Notes: generated from the sequence alone by a model not told the origin. Numbered from the stretch's first letter, positions 51,128 to 62,765 are shown. The stretch: DNA of 64,000 bases from Ariolimax columbianus (GCA_036924085.1 JAVGWX010000011.1:25885476-25949475); one strand, 5' to 3'. Numbers and translations are program-made.

Positions 51128-51978
51128 ATGCCAAATTGTTCGGCTGGGACAATTTGTCATGACCCAATCCATAGCTTTGCCAAACAGCAGATGTGACATA
51201 ATACGTGCTTGTTTCAATGTAGTCTCTATTAGAAACCAATACGTGTTGCCCGTAGTGTTCCGGATACAGCATTGGGAATCTTGGTAAAGAACTGTGTGAA
51301 TGTACTTTGAGGGTAAGCCAAACACACACGTCACGAAAATATAGTGGTTTGGACTAGAAATTGGTCAAAGTGTCGTAGTTATTATTGATAGCAATAGAGA
51401 GTTCTTCCTTTTTAGGTCCAATAACAACATTGGCCTATCAACTTCTTTGCGTAGAAGATTTCCGTTAATGAACTAATGTGAAACTGTATCGGGGATCAGT
51501 AAAATAGTTTGTTTTTCATGACGATGTTGTCAGCACCATGCACAACACTCTATAGCAGTCGTGTATGATTTGCATAGAAGAAAGAAGTTGTCCTCTTCTA
51601 TTCATACAAACAGTTTAAGAACATAAAGCCATTTTTTTGCTTTGTTTTGTTTCCTAATAACTCTTTTCATTCTTCTTTTCATTGGGCATGTTTTAACATT
51701 TTTGGGGGGAGATTATGTCTACACGCGAAGTAGAGTTATAGGTCTTTTGTGTAGACACAAAAAGGCACGGCGGGTTGCTTGACACCCTGAACCACTGACT
51801 TGGTACCTTTGTCGTCAGCCCCTTGCTGTGGGTTTTGATTCGTCTTAACCATTTGTGCTGACCCATCTGGCCTTTCTCCGATGTTAAACCCAACCATTGG
51901 CAAGATGACTGGGTGGAACAGGGCACAACACCTAAGATGGCTGAAAATGGCTTATTTCTGTCTGTTCAATATATAAAT
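51128..51978. other. Unclassified region
   Basis: No gene or repeat family recognised. Confidence 0.35.
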
Positions 51979-52234
51979 GTATTTACTACTACTACTACTA
52001 CTGCTGCTGCTGCTTCTGCTGCTGCTACTACTACTATTACTACTACTACTACTACTACTACTGCTACTATTACTAATACTACTAATACTACCAATAGTAT
52101 TACTAGTACTACTACTTCTACTAGTACTACTTATGCTACCAATAGTACCACTACTACTACTACTACTACTACCAATGTGTCTACAACTACTGCTATTAGA
52201 ACTACTACTAATAATGTTGCTGTTGCTACTACTG

Positions 52235-52276
<42 letters not shown>

Positions 52277-52440
52277 TTACTACTACTATTACTACTACCA
52301 CTAATGCTATAATGCTGCTGCTGTTATTACTGCTACTGCTACTACCACTATCACTACTACTACTACTTCCACTACTACTACTACTGCTACTACCACTTTT
52401 ACTGCTGCAGCTACTAAAATTACTATCATAGCCACAACCA
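51979..52440. repeat. ACT trinucleotide array, about 460 bp
   Basis: ACT units with GCT, AAT and ATT interruptions. Long Thr- and Leu-rich frames across it are artefacts. Confidence 0.95.
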
Positions 52441-52837
52441 CCACAACTATCACTTTTACCACCCCGCCTTCACGAACTCCCACTACAAGACGAAATTCTC
52501 TACCCTTCTGCTCTCTCCGCACGATCAACATGCACCGTACCAATTTGTCTTCGCTTTTGCACAGTCTGGAAACCTTGACCTAGTTAGGCTTCCAACAATA
52601 ACACTCCTAGATTATCACTACTCGCCTGCACTCCCGACAACAATTATAAATTACAAAAACATTTCTCTTTCACACGACGCGTGTTTCAACCGCTGTAACA
52701 ATGCAGATTTAAAAAAAAAAAAAAAGTTATGTTGTGTATCAAATTTAAATATACCCATCGCTTCTTTCGCGACTATCGTTCAGAGACTCGCTCTTTTTGG
52801 ACACCACAATTACATGTGAGCTTTATTATTATCATGA
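52441..52837. other. Unclassified spacer
   Basis: An A15 run at about 52712-52726 only. Confidence 0.35.
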
Positions 52838-53975
52838 TCTGGTTGATCAGTCCTGAGACTGGTTGACAGGTTGTCTGGGCATTTCTCTCCATTTTACCCA
52901 ATCTTCTGGTTGATCAGTCCTAAGACTGATTGTATGTTTGTCTGAGCATGTCTGTCCATTTGTCCCTATCTTCTGGTTGATCAGTGCTAATACTGGTTGG
53001 AAGGTTGTCTGGGCATTTCTCTCAATTTCACCCTAACTTCAGGTTGATCAGTCCTGACACTAGTTGAGCGTGTCTCCCCATTAGACCCTATCCTCTGGTT
53101 GATCAGTCCGTAAGACTGGTTGAAATTTTCTCTGATCATGTCTCCCCATTAGACCCTATCCTCTGATTGATCAGTCCGTAAGACTGGTTGTAATTTTCTC
53201 TGATCATGTCTCCTCATTAGACCCTATCCTCTGGTTGATCAGTCCGTAAGACTGGTTGTAATTTTCTCTGAGCATGTCTCCCCATTAGACCCTATCCTCT
53301 GGTTGATCAGTCCGTAAGACTGGTTGAAATTTTCTCTGAGCATGTCTCCCATTAGACCCTATCCTCTGGTTGATCAGTCCGTAAGACTGGTTGAAATTTT
53401 CTCTGAGCATGTCTCCCATTAGACCCTATCCTCTGGTTGATCAGTCCGTAAGACTGGTTGAAATTTTCTCTGAGCATGTCTCCCATTAGACCCTATCCTC
53501 TGGTTGATCAGTCCGTAAGACTGGTTGAAATTTTCTCTGAGCATGTCTCCCATTAGACCCTATCCTCTGGTTGATCAGTCCGTAAGACTGGTTGAAATTT
53601 TCTCTGAGCATGTCTCCCATTAGACCCTATCCTCTGGTTGATCAGTCCGTAAGACTGGTTGAAATTTTCTCTGAGCATGTCTCCCATTAGACCCTATCCT
53701 CTGGTTGATCAGTCCGTAAGACTGGTTGAAATTTTCTCTGAGCATGTCTCCCATTAGACCCTATCCTCTGGTTGATCAGTCCGTAAGACTGGTTGAAATT
53801 TTCTCTGAGCATGTCTCCCATTAGACCCTATCCTCTGGTTGATCAGTCCGTAAGACTGGTTGAAATTTTCTCTGAGCATGTCTCCCATTAGACCCTATCC
53901 TCTGGTTGATCAGTCCGTAAGACTGGTTGAAATTTTCTCTGAGCATGTCTCCCATTGGACCCTACCTTCAGCAAC
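52838..53975. repeat. 66-68 bp satellite, about 17 units
   Basis: Core ctggttgatcagtccgtaag, actggttgaaattttctctg, agcatgtctcccattagacc, ctatcct. Units from about 53330 to 53950 are virtually identical. Those at 52838-53100 are diverged. Each unit holds a small inverted repeat cagtc-cgtaa-gactg. Confidence 0.95.
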
Positions 53976-54442
53976 TCTCATCTTGTCACCATAGATTCGA
54001 ACTGTAATGACCCTACATGTCTGAGGTGTGAGTCTTCGTCGCCCCTTCCTTCACCCTCCTTCTCTCCCCCCCCCCTCCCCGGATCTTGCTCTCTAGTATT
54101 ATTTGTAGAAGACTTCCACGTCGCATATTGTGTCCCAACCAACTATCTTTCATTATGTATCATTTTCATTCAATGTTTGTCTTTATGCGCCTACCTCAGT
54201 GAGTACATTGTCATTGGATCTTCTTTCTGTTAGATAATAATAAGTAATTCGAGAACCACAGTTATTGGTGTAATAAATGTGACGCGGCCCTCTTTCCCTG
54301 TCTTTCGCTCTTTCTCATTCTTCTCCCCTCCCCTCCAACACATAAGAGCACTATTCAGTTTGAGAGAAATGTGTCACCCAACAATCGGGCAAAGGAAATT
54401 AGGGATTAAATACCAAATACATGAAATACTTGGAATCAGTAT
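53976..54442. other. Unclassified spacer
   Basis: C-run at 54067-54074. No recognised gene. Confidence 0.35.
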
Positions 54443-55078
54443 TCCAACAGGAATAGTAAAGATCAAAACCTGTTTATAAACATAAATAAAACACAAGATA
54501 ATGACCACCGACAAAACACAATGTCAGCGTACATTTACAGTGGGTGGTGAGGAAATAGATCAGGTCACACATGTTGAATATCTGGGCTCCAGAATTGACA
54601 AAAATGGCGACTGCTAGAAAGAAATAAGAAGAAGACTAGCTATGGCAATGCAGAGACTGAACAGCCTGAAGAAATTATGGCAGAGCACCAACAAAATGAT
54701 AAAAGTAAAAGTCTTGAGAGCCTGTGTTTTTCCTGTGGCAGCTTATGGTTGTGAATCATGGACGATTACCAAAACTACTAGACAACAAATCGGAACCTTC
54801 GAGTCAAAATGTTACAGAAAAATCCTCAAAATAGCCTGGACAGAGGAAAAAAACCCAAATTATTAACATTCGGCAAAAGTTGAGCATAGAAGAGAACTGG
54901 TTTATCAATTCCATTTTTGCTAGAAAATGCAAATACTTTGGTCACATCAAGAGACACAATGGTCGTGAGAGAACAGTGATGGAAGGTATGGTGCCAGGCA
55001 AAAGAGGAAGGGGTAGACAAAGAATACGATGGCACCAAGATATCCAGGAATGCCTGGGTATAAAGGACATGCTACATG
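54443..55078 (+). pseudogene. RTE-2 LINE, RT thumb to 3' end
   Basis: 'agtaaagatcaaaacctgtt' onward matches 9590-10283 closely. Blocks: HVEYLGSRIDKNGDC with a stop, then the frame 54642-54866 (RLNSLKKLWQSTNKMIKVKV, CVFPVAAYGCESWTITKTT, CYRKILKIAWTEEK). In a further frame (54880-55122) CKYFGHIKRHNGRERTVMEG and GKRGRGRQRIRWHQDIQECL follow. Terminus 'ataaaggacatgctacatga'. The 5' end lies at about 54443. The RT active site is lost. Confidence 0.8.
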
Positions 55079-55091
55079 ATGATTCCAACAG

Positions 55092-55222
55092 GGAGGTTAT
55101 GCTCCCTGTGGTCGAGAGGTGAGGCACTTGCCTCTCAAAGCGATGAACGGAAACGTCGTTGGTTTGAGCTACGCAGGTTTCAAGCGACCCCTAGTATCAG
55201 TGGAGTTGAGACCATAGTGTCA
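55092..55222 (+). mobile_element. SINE-L head, copy 1
   Basis: tRNA-like: A-box-like gtggtcgagaggtgaggc, then a CCTCTCAAAGCG arm, and a weakened B box (ggtttgagct). It matches 61187-61300. Its body is replaced by repeat C, and a SINE-L tail-like piece reappears near 55625-55670. Confidence 0.6.
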
Positions 55223-55224
55223 TC

Positions 55225-55622
55225 ATTTTGGTCAGGCAAAATATACTGCTCAGACATATTAGTCAGGGTCAAGCAGAATATACTGCTCAGACATGCTAGT
55301 CAGGGTCAGGCAAAATATACTGATCAGACATGTTAGTCAGGGTCAAGCAAAAGATACTGGCCAAGATCCTCACCTCGGCTCTCCCGTAGTCTTCCCTGGA
55401 AACGGGATGTTTTTATGGCAGCCTGGCTAACAAGATGAGGGATTGACGTCGTTCCCGTAGTAGTGAGAGAGACGCAGATGAAGCCATGCATAGCACAATC
55501 ACCTGGAGGACCACTGTCCACCTTCATTAGCATGCCCGAGATATGAGGAAAGCTACAACCAGCCATTGAACGTCCTATTCAGGGCGCACAAACGAGTAAT
55601 ACTGATCCGTGTAGACACTCAA
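55225..55622 (+). repeat. Repeat C, copy 3, with about four 37-bp units
   Basis: Units of 'gtcaggcaaaatatactg' and 'ctcagacatgctagtca' are followed by 'ccctggaaacgggatgtttt', 'gacgcagatgaagccatgc', 'gtccaccttcattagcatgc' and 'cagggcgcacaaacgagtaa'. Confidence 0.7.
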
Positions 55623-55679
55623 CAACATCATCATCAAAATAAAATCGCCTGATGCTCTCTCCGTCATCGCTTGGGAAAT

Positions 55680-56239
55680 TAACTTTTGTAATGCCTACTT
55701 CCAGGTAGCCGCAAGCCATCCGTGGCACGTTCTGTATTTTCCAATGTGTACTTCCTGCAGCCTACTAGGCCTGAGGGAAGGTAGATTACGTGTTGGGCAC
55801 CAGTTTAATTACTTCTTGTAATTTTGCCCAGTTAGCGGCTAACAGTTTACTTTTATCGAATTTCAGCGCCCATGGGATCATTTACGAGCACAATGCCTAC
55901 GCGGGACTTCCTAGTTTCTCGTCAATCTTCAAAATGACTTGATGTTGGTCTCACCTCACTAGAGACCAGGCGATGCTTGGAACATGTTGAGATTCGAAAT
56001 CCCATCTTCTCGCGTTTCCGTTACTTGTGAGACAAACGACTTTGCCTCTCAGATATAGGAACCTCTTAAATAATAGAGATGAGGTAGTGGACTGGCTTCC
56101 CAGATAAGCGATCAGGGTTCAATCTCCGGGTTGTGCAGGATTTGTTTTCCCCGAACACAGACAGATCCCTGTGGCACACTATGGATACCAGGAAATATCT
56201 GATGTCTTGGAAGTAAAGTTTTCTTCTTGTTTTTCCGTT
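55680..56239. other. Unclassified region
   Basis: No recognised feature. Confidence 0.35.
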
Positions 56240-57010
56240 GTTCTACCAGAGAAGGACATCAGTCAAATCGAGACATCTGAAGCTGAACCGTACTAAAAAC
56301 ACGACTTACTCTTTGCAGATGATCAGTGTCTGTTGTATGACGATGACAAATAAACTGGGAAATCCCATGAACGCGCTTGCGGCTAACTGCGCTAAATACA
56401 ATATGCGAATTAACGAGAAGAAAACATGAACTATGATGATCAGTAGAAGACCTTGACAACCCAAGTTAAGTGTAAATGATATTTCTCTACATCATGCCCA
56501 TGTTCAAGTATGTGGGCAGTATTTTTTCGACAGTAAAATCGAATCTAGGTGTCAGAAAGCAAATGCGATAACGTATCACTGGTCTCCACTGTTTAGACAA
56601 CCGAGCTCTAGCTTGGCAACAAAGCATCAGCTGAAAAACAGTATATTTATGCCGACTCTGTGCTACCAGTGCCAAACACGACCTCTGTTCATGACGCGTG
56701 CGATGAGAGCAGTATTTCGACTTGTGAAATGAGTTTGAGAAAATGTATCGGTGTTACTATGACAGACAGAATGCGGAGGGAGGACATTTGAGGCATGGTC
56801 GGCACTACGGCTTGGGCAGAATACATTTCCAGGCAGAACATAAGTTGGTTTGGTCATCTTAAAGGATGCACTCTCATCAACTTCTACTGATGGCTTACAA
56901 CGCTGGTAGATTTGGCTACGCGGCAAGGGGGCTGCCGCGAGGCAAGTGGATAGATTATATTAGAGTCATTGTGCAGTGATACGGATGAGCATTGACCGAC
57001 GTAGCGCACT
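56240..57010 (+). pseudogene. RTE-3 LINE, RT palm to C-terminus
   Basis: Reads DLLFADDQCLLYDDDK with intact RT motif C (FADD), then in another frame NCAKYNMRINEKKT. After stops come FKYVGSIF-like text, CQKANAITYHWSPLFRQPSS, FMPTLCYQCQT, and a decayed tail (ISWFGHLKGCTLI, LAQD). Several frameshifts. It is the only RTE-3 copy here that includes the RT active site. Confidence 0.7.
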
Positions 57011-57195
57011 TGGCGCAGGATTGACGACTTGTTTCCCCGAATGTTTTCTTGCAGTACTATGAGATTCCTTGGCTTATTATGATACATATACATGTGATAC
57101 ACATTCCCTTCAGCATGCCCCATAGGAAGAAATTAGGTAGAATTAGGACAGGCGACCTTTTGTGGTCAAAGTCCATTAGAAATGATACCGTCTTC

Positions 57196-57207
57196 AAAGG
57201 AGTAAGC
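57196..57207. repeat. 12-bp TSD of LINE-G copy 3, left
   Basis: aaaggagtaagc, repeated at 57788-57799. Confidence 0.9.
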
Positions 57208-57787
57208 TTCTTCTTCTTCTTCTTCTGCGTACGCAGTCAGACAGTAACCATTATTTTTTCGAAAAAAGCGGCGGTCATCCTGAGGCTGTCGCCACTGCCA
57301 TAGAGCTTGTCTTGCAGTTCCACTGGTAATGGCCACATCTGCTCTCTCTGATCCTCGTATGTCGAGCAGTTCTGCAGCAGATGTTCAGCGGTCATTTTAC
57401 CAGTACCGCACGGGCATTCGTCGGTACACCCTATCTTCAATTTGTTGAATAGGTGGTACCTCAGTCTATTGTGGCCAGTGCGAAGTCTGAAGACAACGAC
57501 CTGCTCTCTTCGGTTCAACTGGTAATAGGCATCGTTTTTGGTGTAACCAGTATGTTCAGTTTCCCATTTGGTCATGTATCTGGCTTTGATAAGCCGTTTT
57601 GACTCTTCGTACGTCATACTAGTATCTGTTTGTGGTAGTCTTGCACCTTCTTTTGCCAGTCTGTCTGCCTCCTCGTTGCCTTGGATGTTGCAGTGTGATG
57701 GGACCCACTGTACCACTACCCTTTTTGGTGCGGACTGCTGGCACAGTTTGCAGAGTGCTGCTCTTAAGTCATTAAGCTCAGTGTTTT
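57208..57787 (-). mobile_element. LINE-G copy 3, 5'-truncated
   Basis: A 580-bp insertion with exact 12-bp flanks and a (GAA)n tail at 57208-57227. On the minus strand it starts inside RNase H at 'aaaacactgagcttaatgac'. Confidence 0.9.
57237..57716 (-). pseudogene. LINE-G ORF2 C-terminus (159 aa, undamaged)
   Basis: Open to the natural stop: VQWVPSHCNIQGNEEADRLA (fourth RNase H Asp), FRLRTGHNRLR, CTDECPCGTGKMTAEHLLQN with the Cys/His cluster intact, then LDKLYGS and SLRMTAAFFEKI. Nearly identical to residues 318-476 of the 44-kb copy, so the two are recent relatives. The 5' truncation removes the rest. Confidence 0.85.
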
Positions 57788-57799
57788 AAAGGAGTAAGC

Positions 57800-58019
57800 A
57801 ATTCTAGGCATTCTGAAATTTGAGGTTGTGACACGTGGCTCCGTCTTTCTGAAAACAGCCATTACGGAGTTCCTCATCGTCCAACTGGTTCACGGTATGC
57901 CCATGTCAAATTTGATTGAATTGCGTTTACTGGTTGTAAAGTTGTATTGTTTACCCAGGGATCATTTGTTTATCACAATCACATAATTGAGACGGTAATT
58001 ATTTTGATCATTGGCTTGT
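57800..58019. other. Unclassified spacer
   Basis: No recognised feature. Confidence 0.3.
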
Positions 58020-58460
58020 TGTTGTTGTTATTCTTCTTCTTTTTCTTCTTCCTCTTTCCTTCTTCTTCTTCTTCTTCTTTCCGTCGTCCTTTGTCTTCTT
58101 CTTTATCTTCTTCTTCTTCTTCTTCTTTTTTTCTCTTCTTCTACCTCCATCATCATCAGAAGAAGATGAATGAGGAGAGCAGGAGGAGGGAGGAAGATAA
58201 CGAAGAAGAGGAAGCTAGAAGGGGAAGTAGAAGAAAAAGAAAAGGAGGAGGACTTTTAAGAAGAAGAAGAAAAGAAGGACGAGGGCGAATACAAAGTAGA
58301 AGAAAAAGAAATAGAAGAAGAAAATATAAAAGGAAATGAGAAAGAAGAAGAAACAGAAGACGGACGGAGAAGTGGAGAGATAAGAAGAAAAAGAAGAAGA
58401 AGAAGAAAAAGATGAAGAAGAAGAAGAAAAAGATGAAAAATAAGAAGAAACCAAGAAATA
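58020..58460. repeat. CTT block followed by GAA block
   Basis: 58020-58150 is pyrimidine-rich (TTC/CTT). 58157-58460 is purine-rich (GAA/AAG). The two are complementary in sense, so they form an imperfect inverted arrangement around a short ccatcatcatcag spacer. Confidence 0.9.
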
Positions 58461-58984
58461 GGTCGCAGGTGGGCACACATATGTCCGATAACTGATAGAG
58501 ACTGACTATAAGGGTTAATAAGGATAGCTTTGTAGTTATTGCCCCTTACATCCCTATATCATGTGTGGGTAGATGTCTCAATATTTGAATTAACGGCATA
58601 GAACGAACGATTGTGCAACTTTCGGAACATCCAAGATTGTGTTTTTGATTTTCCCCCCGATTTTTTTTTTTGTTCTTCACTGACTCCACAGCGCTTCATG
58701 TGTGTTTACCGTGCCACCATTTCAGAAAGAGAGACACCATTATGTGCAACCGGCGGCAAAGCTGGGTAGGCTAGAAGATTGTCTGTTATTCCAATGATAT
58801 CTTTTTTAACTAAAGAACTAGTTTCCTCAAAAAAAAACCTGACCCGGAAATCACCCCTCCATAAAAAGATTCCAGATTTTGTCAACAAATAGCCGACAGT
58901 AAAAAGTGGCTACTGAGTATTTTTGCAACAATTTTATGTATGTGTATGTTACATGTAAAAAACGTAATTTGAAGGCTCATAATC
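58461..58984. other. Unclassified spacer
   Basis: No recognised feature. Confidence 0.3.
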
Positions 58985-59607
58985 ATGTAGCATGTCCTTT
59001 ATAGAACGTCGCTCCCATCACAGTCTGTCTGAAAGAAACTCGTTCCCTTGCCAAAACTCCAACCTCCGCCACAGTCATAGCCAGGCATCCCTGGATATTT
59101 TGGTGCCATCGTCTTCTTGGTCTACCTCTTCCTTTTTGTGCCTGGCACCATACTTTCCATCACTGTTCTCTCGAGACCGTTGTGTCTCTTGATGTGTCCA
59201 AAGTATTTACATTTTCTAGCCAAAATGGAATTGATAAACCAGTTCTCCCCTATACTCAACTCTTACCGAATGTCTACATTTGTCCCTTTCTCTGTCCAGG
59301 GTATTCTGAAGATCTTTCTGTAACGTTTTGACTCAAAGGATTCTATTCTTTGTCTGGAAGTTTTGGTAATCGTCCATGATTCGCAGCCATAAAGTGCCAC
59401 AGGAAAAACACAGGCTCTCAAGACTTTTACTTTTATCATTTTGTTGGTGCTCTGCCATAATTTCTTCAGGCTGTTCAGTCTCTGCATTGCCATGGCTAGT
59501 CTGCTTCTGATTTCTTTCGAAGAGTCGCTATTTTTGTCAATTCTGGAGCCCATATATTCAAAATGTGTGACCTGGTCTATTTCCTCACCACACACTGTAA
59601 ATTTATG

Positions 59608-59610
<3 letters not shown>
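58985..59610 (-). pseudogene. RTE-2 LINE, RT thumb to 3' end, antisense
   Basis: The minus-strand frame 59263-59718 reads, after its TA-encoded start, QHKFTVCGEEIDQVTHFEYM, GSRIDKNSDSSKEI, VFPVALYGCESWTITKTS and KRYRKIFRIPWTEKGTNVDI. Beyond the stop come KYFGHIKRHNGLE-type and GRPRRRWHQNI-type blocks and the terminus at 58985-59008. Only one frameshift or stop is needed over most of its length, so it is relatively young. The 5' edge coincides with a TA microsatellite. Confidence 0.8.

Positions 59611-59703
<93 letters not shown>
59611..59703. repeat. (TA)n then (TAA)n microsatellite
   Basis: About 40 TA units, then AATAATAAT. Confidence 0.95.
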
Positions 59704-59705
<2 letters not shown>

Positions 59706-60559
59706 AAATGAAGGACAAATCCCAAAACTTCGAGAAATACTTCCAGTAGTGCGATCACCCTTGGCTAAAGCGTGTGTATTGCGAAAAGGATTAGGTTATA
59801 AATAAAATTGGGTTGTTATTGTTGTTTTGGATCCAGCAGCATCTAGGCTCTTGCCCTTCCGCCCAATGCCATGTACGTCTATCCGCACACGTTTGTCAGT
59901 ACGGACTAAATAGGTAAGTTGGTTATTGTTCTCCAGCATTATGTCGGATACCTTCCGAGCAGTCCTCTTTCATATACAAATGTGTACATAAATACACATT
60001 CTAGTCACAGATGTACACAAACACTCATACTCGTGTACACACATATTTCCTCGCAAATACGCACCCTTGTTGACGCATATACACCCATATTACTCACATC
60101 ATTACACGCAGACGCACATGTCTACCCAAAAGCGCACACAATATACACAATTGCACACACACACACTCACTCTATATGCGCACATACACTCACATACATA
60201 CATATCTGTTTTTCAAGATAATTCACACGTGGGAAATAACATTGCATCTGCGCAAAGAAAAGTCCATTTCTGCTTCTAGGGGGGTGGCTGTTCGTTCCTC
60301 TCCATTACCCTCATCTAATAACAAGACATTCCCATCTAGCTGCTTTCCCTGCTCAGAAATGCGGTCAGAAATCACGTTCTGTCAGTCCATGATGGATGAC
60401 GTCATCACTAGAGAAAGCGTCTGAGTGTGTATGTGTGTATACAGGGCTGACTAACTGACAGACACAGTAGGTGCAAGTTTGTTTGGTGCTCTGTCTGAGT
60501 CACTGCATTGCTACTCCATTGGCGGGCGTATTTACAGATTTGGAATATGGATCTGCTTC
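59704..60559. other. Unclassified region
   Basis: Contains CA-rich, ACACAT-type text at 59980-60210, too irregular to call an array. Confidence 0.35.
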
Positions 60560-60732
60560 TTCCAGTTTTTCTTTCTTGTTTTCATCTTCTTCTTCCTCTT
60601 GTAATTCATCCCCTTCTGCCATTTCTTCATTCTTGATTCGTCTTGTATTTTTTAAGTTTATCTCCTCCTTCTTTTTCTTCTTCTGCTTCTTCTTCTTCTT
60701 CTTCATGTGTTTCTTCTTTATTTTTGCTGTCC
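60560..60732. repeat. TTC-rich tract, left of SINE-T
   Basis: Pyrimidine-rich with TTC runs. May be an expanded tail of the adjacent SINE or a target microsatellite. Confidence 0.75.
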
Positions 60733-60734
60733 CT

Positions 60735-60957
60735 TCATTTCTCTAATCCCCACGGTGGTCTGCGTTGCAATGTGGCTTTTATTTTGCATGTGTCGGACTA
60801 GTGCATCCGACTTCAGCATACATTTTATGTAAGGGTCTTCTTCCTCCTGCACTTTCTAAAGTTTTGCTTCCCCGGGGTAAAGGCCGGTGCTGTGATAGGG
60901 TTCGAACCCAGCACCATCTGATTGTGAGCCGTGTCACTTAAGCACTAGCCCACGCCG
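60735..60957 (-). mobile_element. SINE-T copy 5
   Basis: Reversed core (gtgcatccgacttcagc), body (cttcctcctgcactttct), B box as gggttcgaacccagc and A-box side as cttaagcactagcccacgcc. Both promoter boxes are well preserved. Confidence 0.85.
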
Positions 60958-61085
60958 TCTTCTTCATTCTCTTCTTCTTCCTCATCCTTTCCTTCTAATT
61001 CTATAATTCTTTTTCTTTTTTCTTCTCCATCTTTTTATTGTTCATCATATTCCTCGTCTTCATCTCTTGATTTTCCCCTTTTCCC
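60958..61085. repeat. TTC/CTT-rich tract, right of SINE-T
   Basis: Continues the pyrimidine tract after the SINE. Confidence 0.75.
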
Positions 61086-61186
61086 TTTTCCTTCATTAGG
61101 ATGCTTTAAGAAGTCAGTGACCTGCCAGGGGCTGTTAGTATATCCACATAACTTGACATTATTACGACACTTTACATAATGAATAC

Positions 61187-61520
61187 TGTGGTCGAGAGGT
61201 AAAGCAGACGCCTCTCAAAGCGATGAACGGAAAAGATGGGCGATCGAGTCCCGAGGTTTCAGACGACCCCTGAAAACAGGGGAGGTGAGACAAGAGTGCA
61301 TGCGTCCTGAGTTACCTCCAGTTGTTGTGATTTATGCCTTGCCACTGGTGCAACGTAGCTTGCGACCAGAGAGTGAGGTTGATGGCCAGTGCAATATCTT
61401 TCTCATTATCATCCAAATACAGCGCGAGTAACATCATCAAGACAAAACCGTCTGACGTTGTCGCCAGCATCGCTTGCGACAGGCAACTAACCGTCGCCAG
61501 CATCGCTTGCGACAGGCAAC
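61187..61520 (+). mobile_element. SINE-L, tRNA Ser/Leu-like head plus body
   Basis: gtggtcgagaggtaaagc (A box), a cgcctctcaaagcg arm, a short variable-arm-like segment and gcgatcgagtccc (B box) give a class II tRNA-like layout. No acceptor stem closes it, so it is a SINE head, not a tRNA gene. The body matches 2885-3003. It ends with two copies of a 33-bp unit (gtcgccagcatcgcttgcga plus caggcaactaacc). Confidence 0.65.
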
Positions 61521-61734
61521 TAACTAACATCCAAAGAAAGCAGTATGCTGGATGTTGTTGTTGTGGAACACCTGTAGTAATTATCTAGGCATAGTCTGAT
61601 GTTGTTACAGATTTTGGTTGAAGTACGCTCGTTTTTCTTACCATAGACCAAACCAGTTAGGGCTTGTTTAGCATCTTGGTAGTCTGGTAGCCAAACTTGA
61701 ATAAGCTCTGATAAGGACGAAACGGAATCAAGAT
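61521..61734. other. Unclassified spacer
   Basis: No recognised feature. Confidence 0.3.
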
Positions 61735-62087
61735 GCTGAGCAGCGCATGAGCTGTAGTGATCAGCGACCCATAGCTGACTGCTAGCGTCAGGGCCACCGA
61801 ACCAGAGCTGTCAAGACCCTTCTACACCTCCACGCGGTGATCCTGGATAACAGGCTGCAACAAGTCAGACTGGCTAAGGAGAAATGATCGAAGAGGGAAT
61901 GCTAACCCGGTACTCACAAAATGCTTGCTGAAGTCGGATGTGTTGGACTGAAAGGTGCAAATATCGCAGTCAAGCTGTAAACTACGACACAACGCATTCA
62001 GTTCTCTGGACTACATTCTGCTACTTAAGCCCTTTCAGGGTTTGGTAGCGGGAGATTGAGAACGTCCGAAGCCAAGCCAAGACATAG
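61735..62087 (+). mobile_element. SINE-A, long form, best complete copy
   Basis: 5' body from 'gatgctgagcagcgcatgag', 'ggataacaggctgcaacaag' and 'atgctaacccggtactcaca'. Then the core gctgaagtcggatgtgttgg, the 3' segment to 'gagattgagaacg', and a CCAAG-type tail instead of GAA. No Pol III boxes are evident. Confidence 0.8.
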
Positions 62088-62204
62088 GGACGGAATTATA
62101 ATGCACTAGTCTGGACTGCAAGGTCATAGTCTATCATGCGATAGTGTTAATCACTCTGTTGCATTCATCTATCAACCGGCACCAGGCACATCGTATAAAC
62201 AAGC

Positions 62205-62765
62205 AATAGTTACAGTGAGGGGACAGAAATTACAACCGGTTGAAAAAATTGTCTAACTCAGAAGCTCGCTGTGATGCTTAGTGGCTATTGCTGATGAGCT
62301 GGCTAATAGAAGAGCAAAGCCCAGCACAGCCATTGGCCGTATGTGCTCAACAATATGGGAACGTCGAGGAATCAGCATAATGACTAAGCTGAAGTCTACT
62401 GCGGCGCCGTCATCCCCACCTACCCTGCTCTACGCGTGGAAGAGCTGGACTGTCTACGCTGGTGACGCCAGGAGACTAAACTATTCTCACATGAACTGTC
62501 TGAGACGCATACTGCTAATACGCTGGCAGGACTTTATCACAGATAAAGGTCAACAGGGTCAACATTGAAAGCATTCATGCACTTTTGCAAAAATCTTAAT
62601 TGAGATGGGCTGGCCACTTTGTCCGAATGTCAAACGAAAGGCTTCCATAGAGTGAACTGAATGAAGGAGGTCGATCACAAGGACACCCATAAACCGTTTC
62701 AATGACAGTCTGAAGGAGTCCATAAAGTGTTGTTAAATAGACATTACCACCTGGGAGAACCTGGC
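62205..62765 (+). pseudogene. RTE-4 LINE, RT thumb to C-terminus
   Basis: VRGQKLQPVEKIV (thumb), then the frame 62281-62568: MCSTIWERRGISIMTKLK, PTLLYAWKSWTVYAGDARRL and CLRRILLIRWQDFITDKG (Y-x-x-C-x-S-W and IxWQDxIxD blocks, with the C mutated to W). Later frames give EMGWPLCPNVKRKASIE and a RTPINRFNDSLKES block. Numerous lesions. Confidence 0.7.

Noticed and set aside
61187..61260. Genuine tRNA gene
   Set aside because: Internal boxes are present, but there is no pairing acceptor stem or terminator, and a shared body continues beyond it. It is a SINE head.
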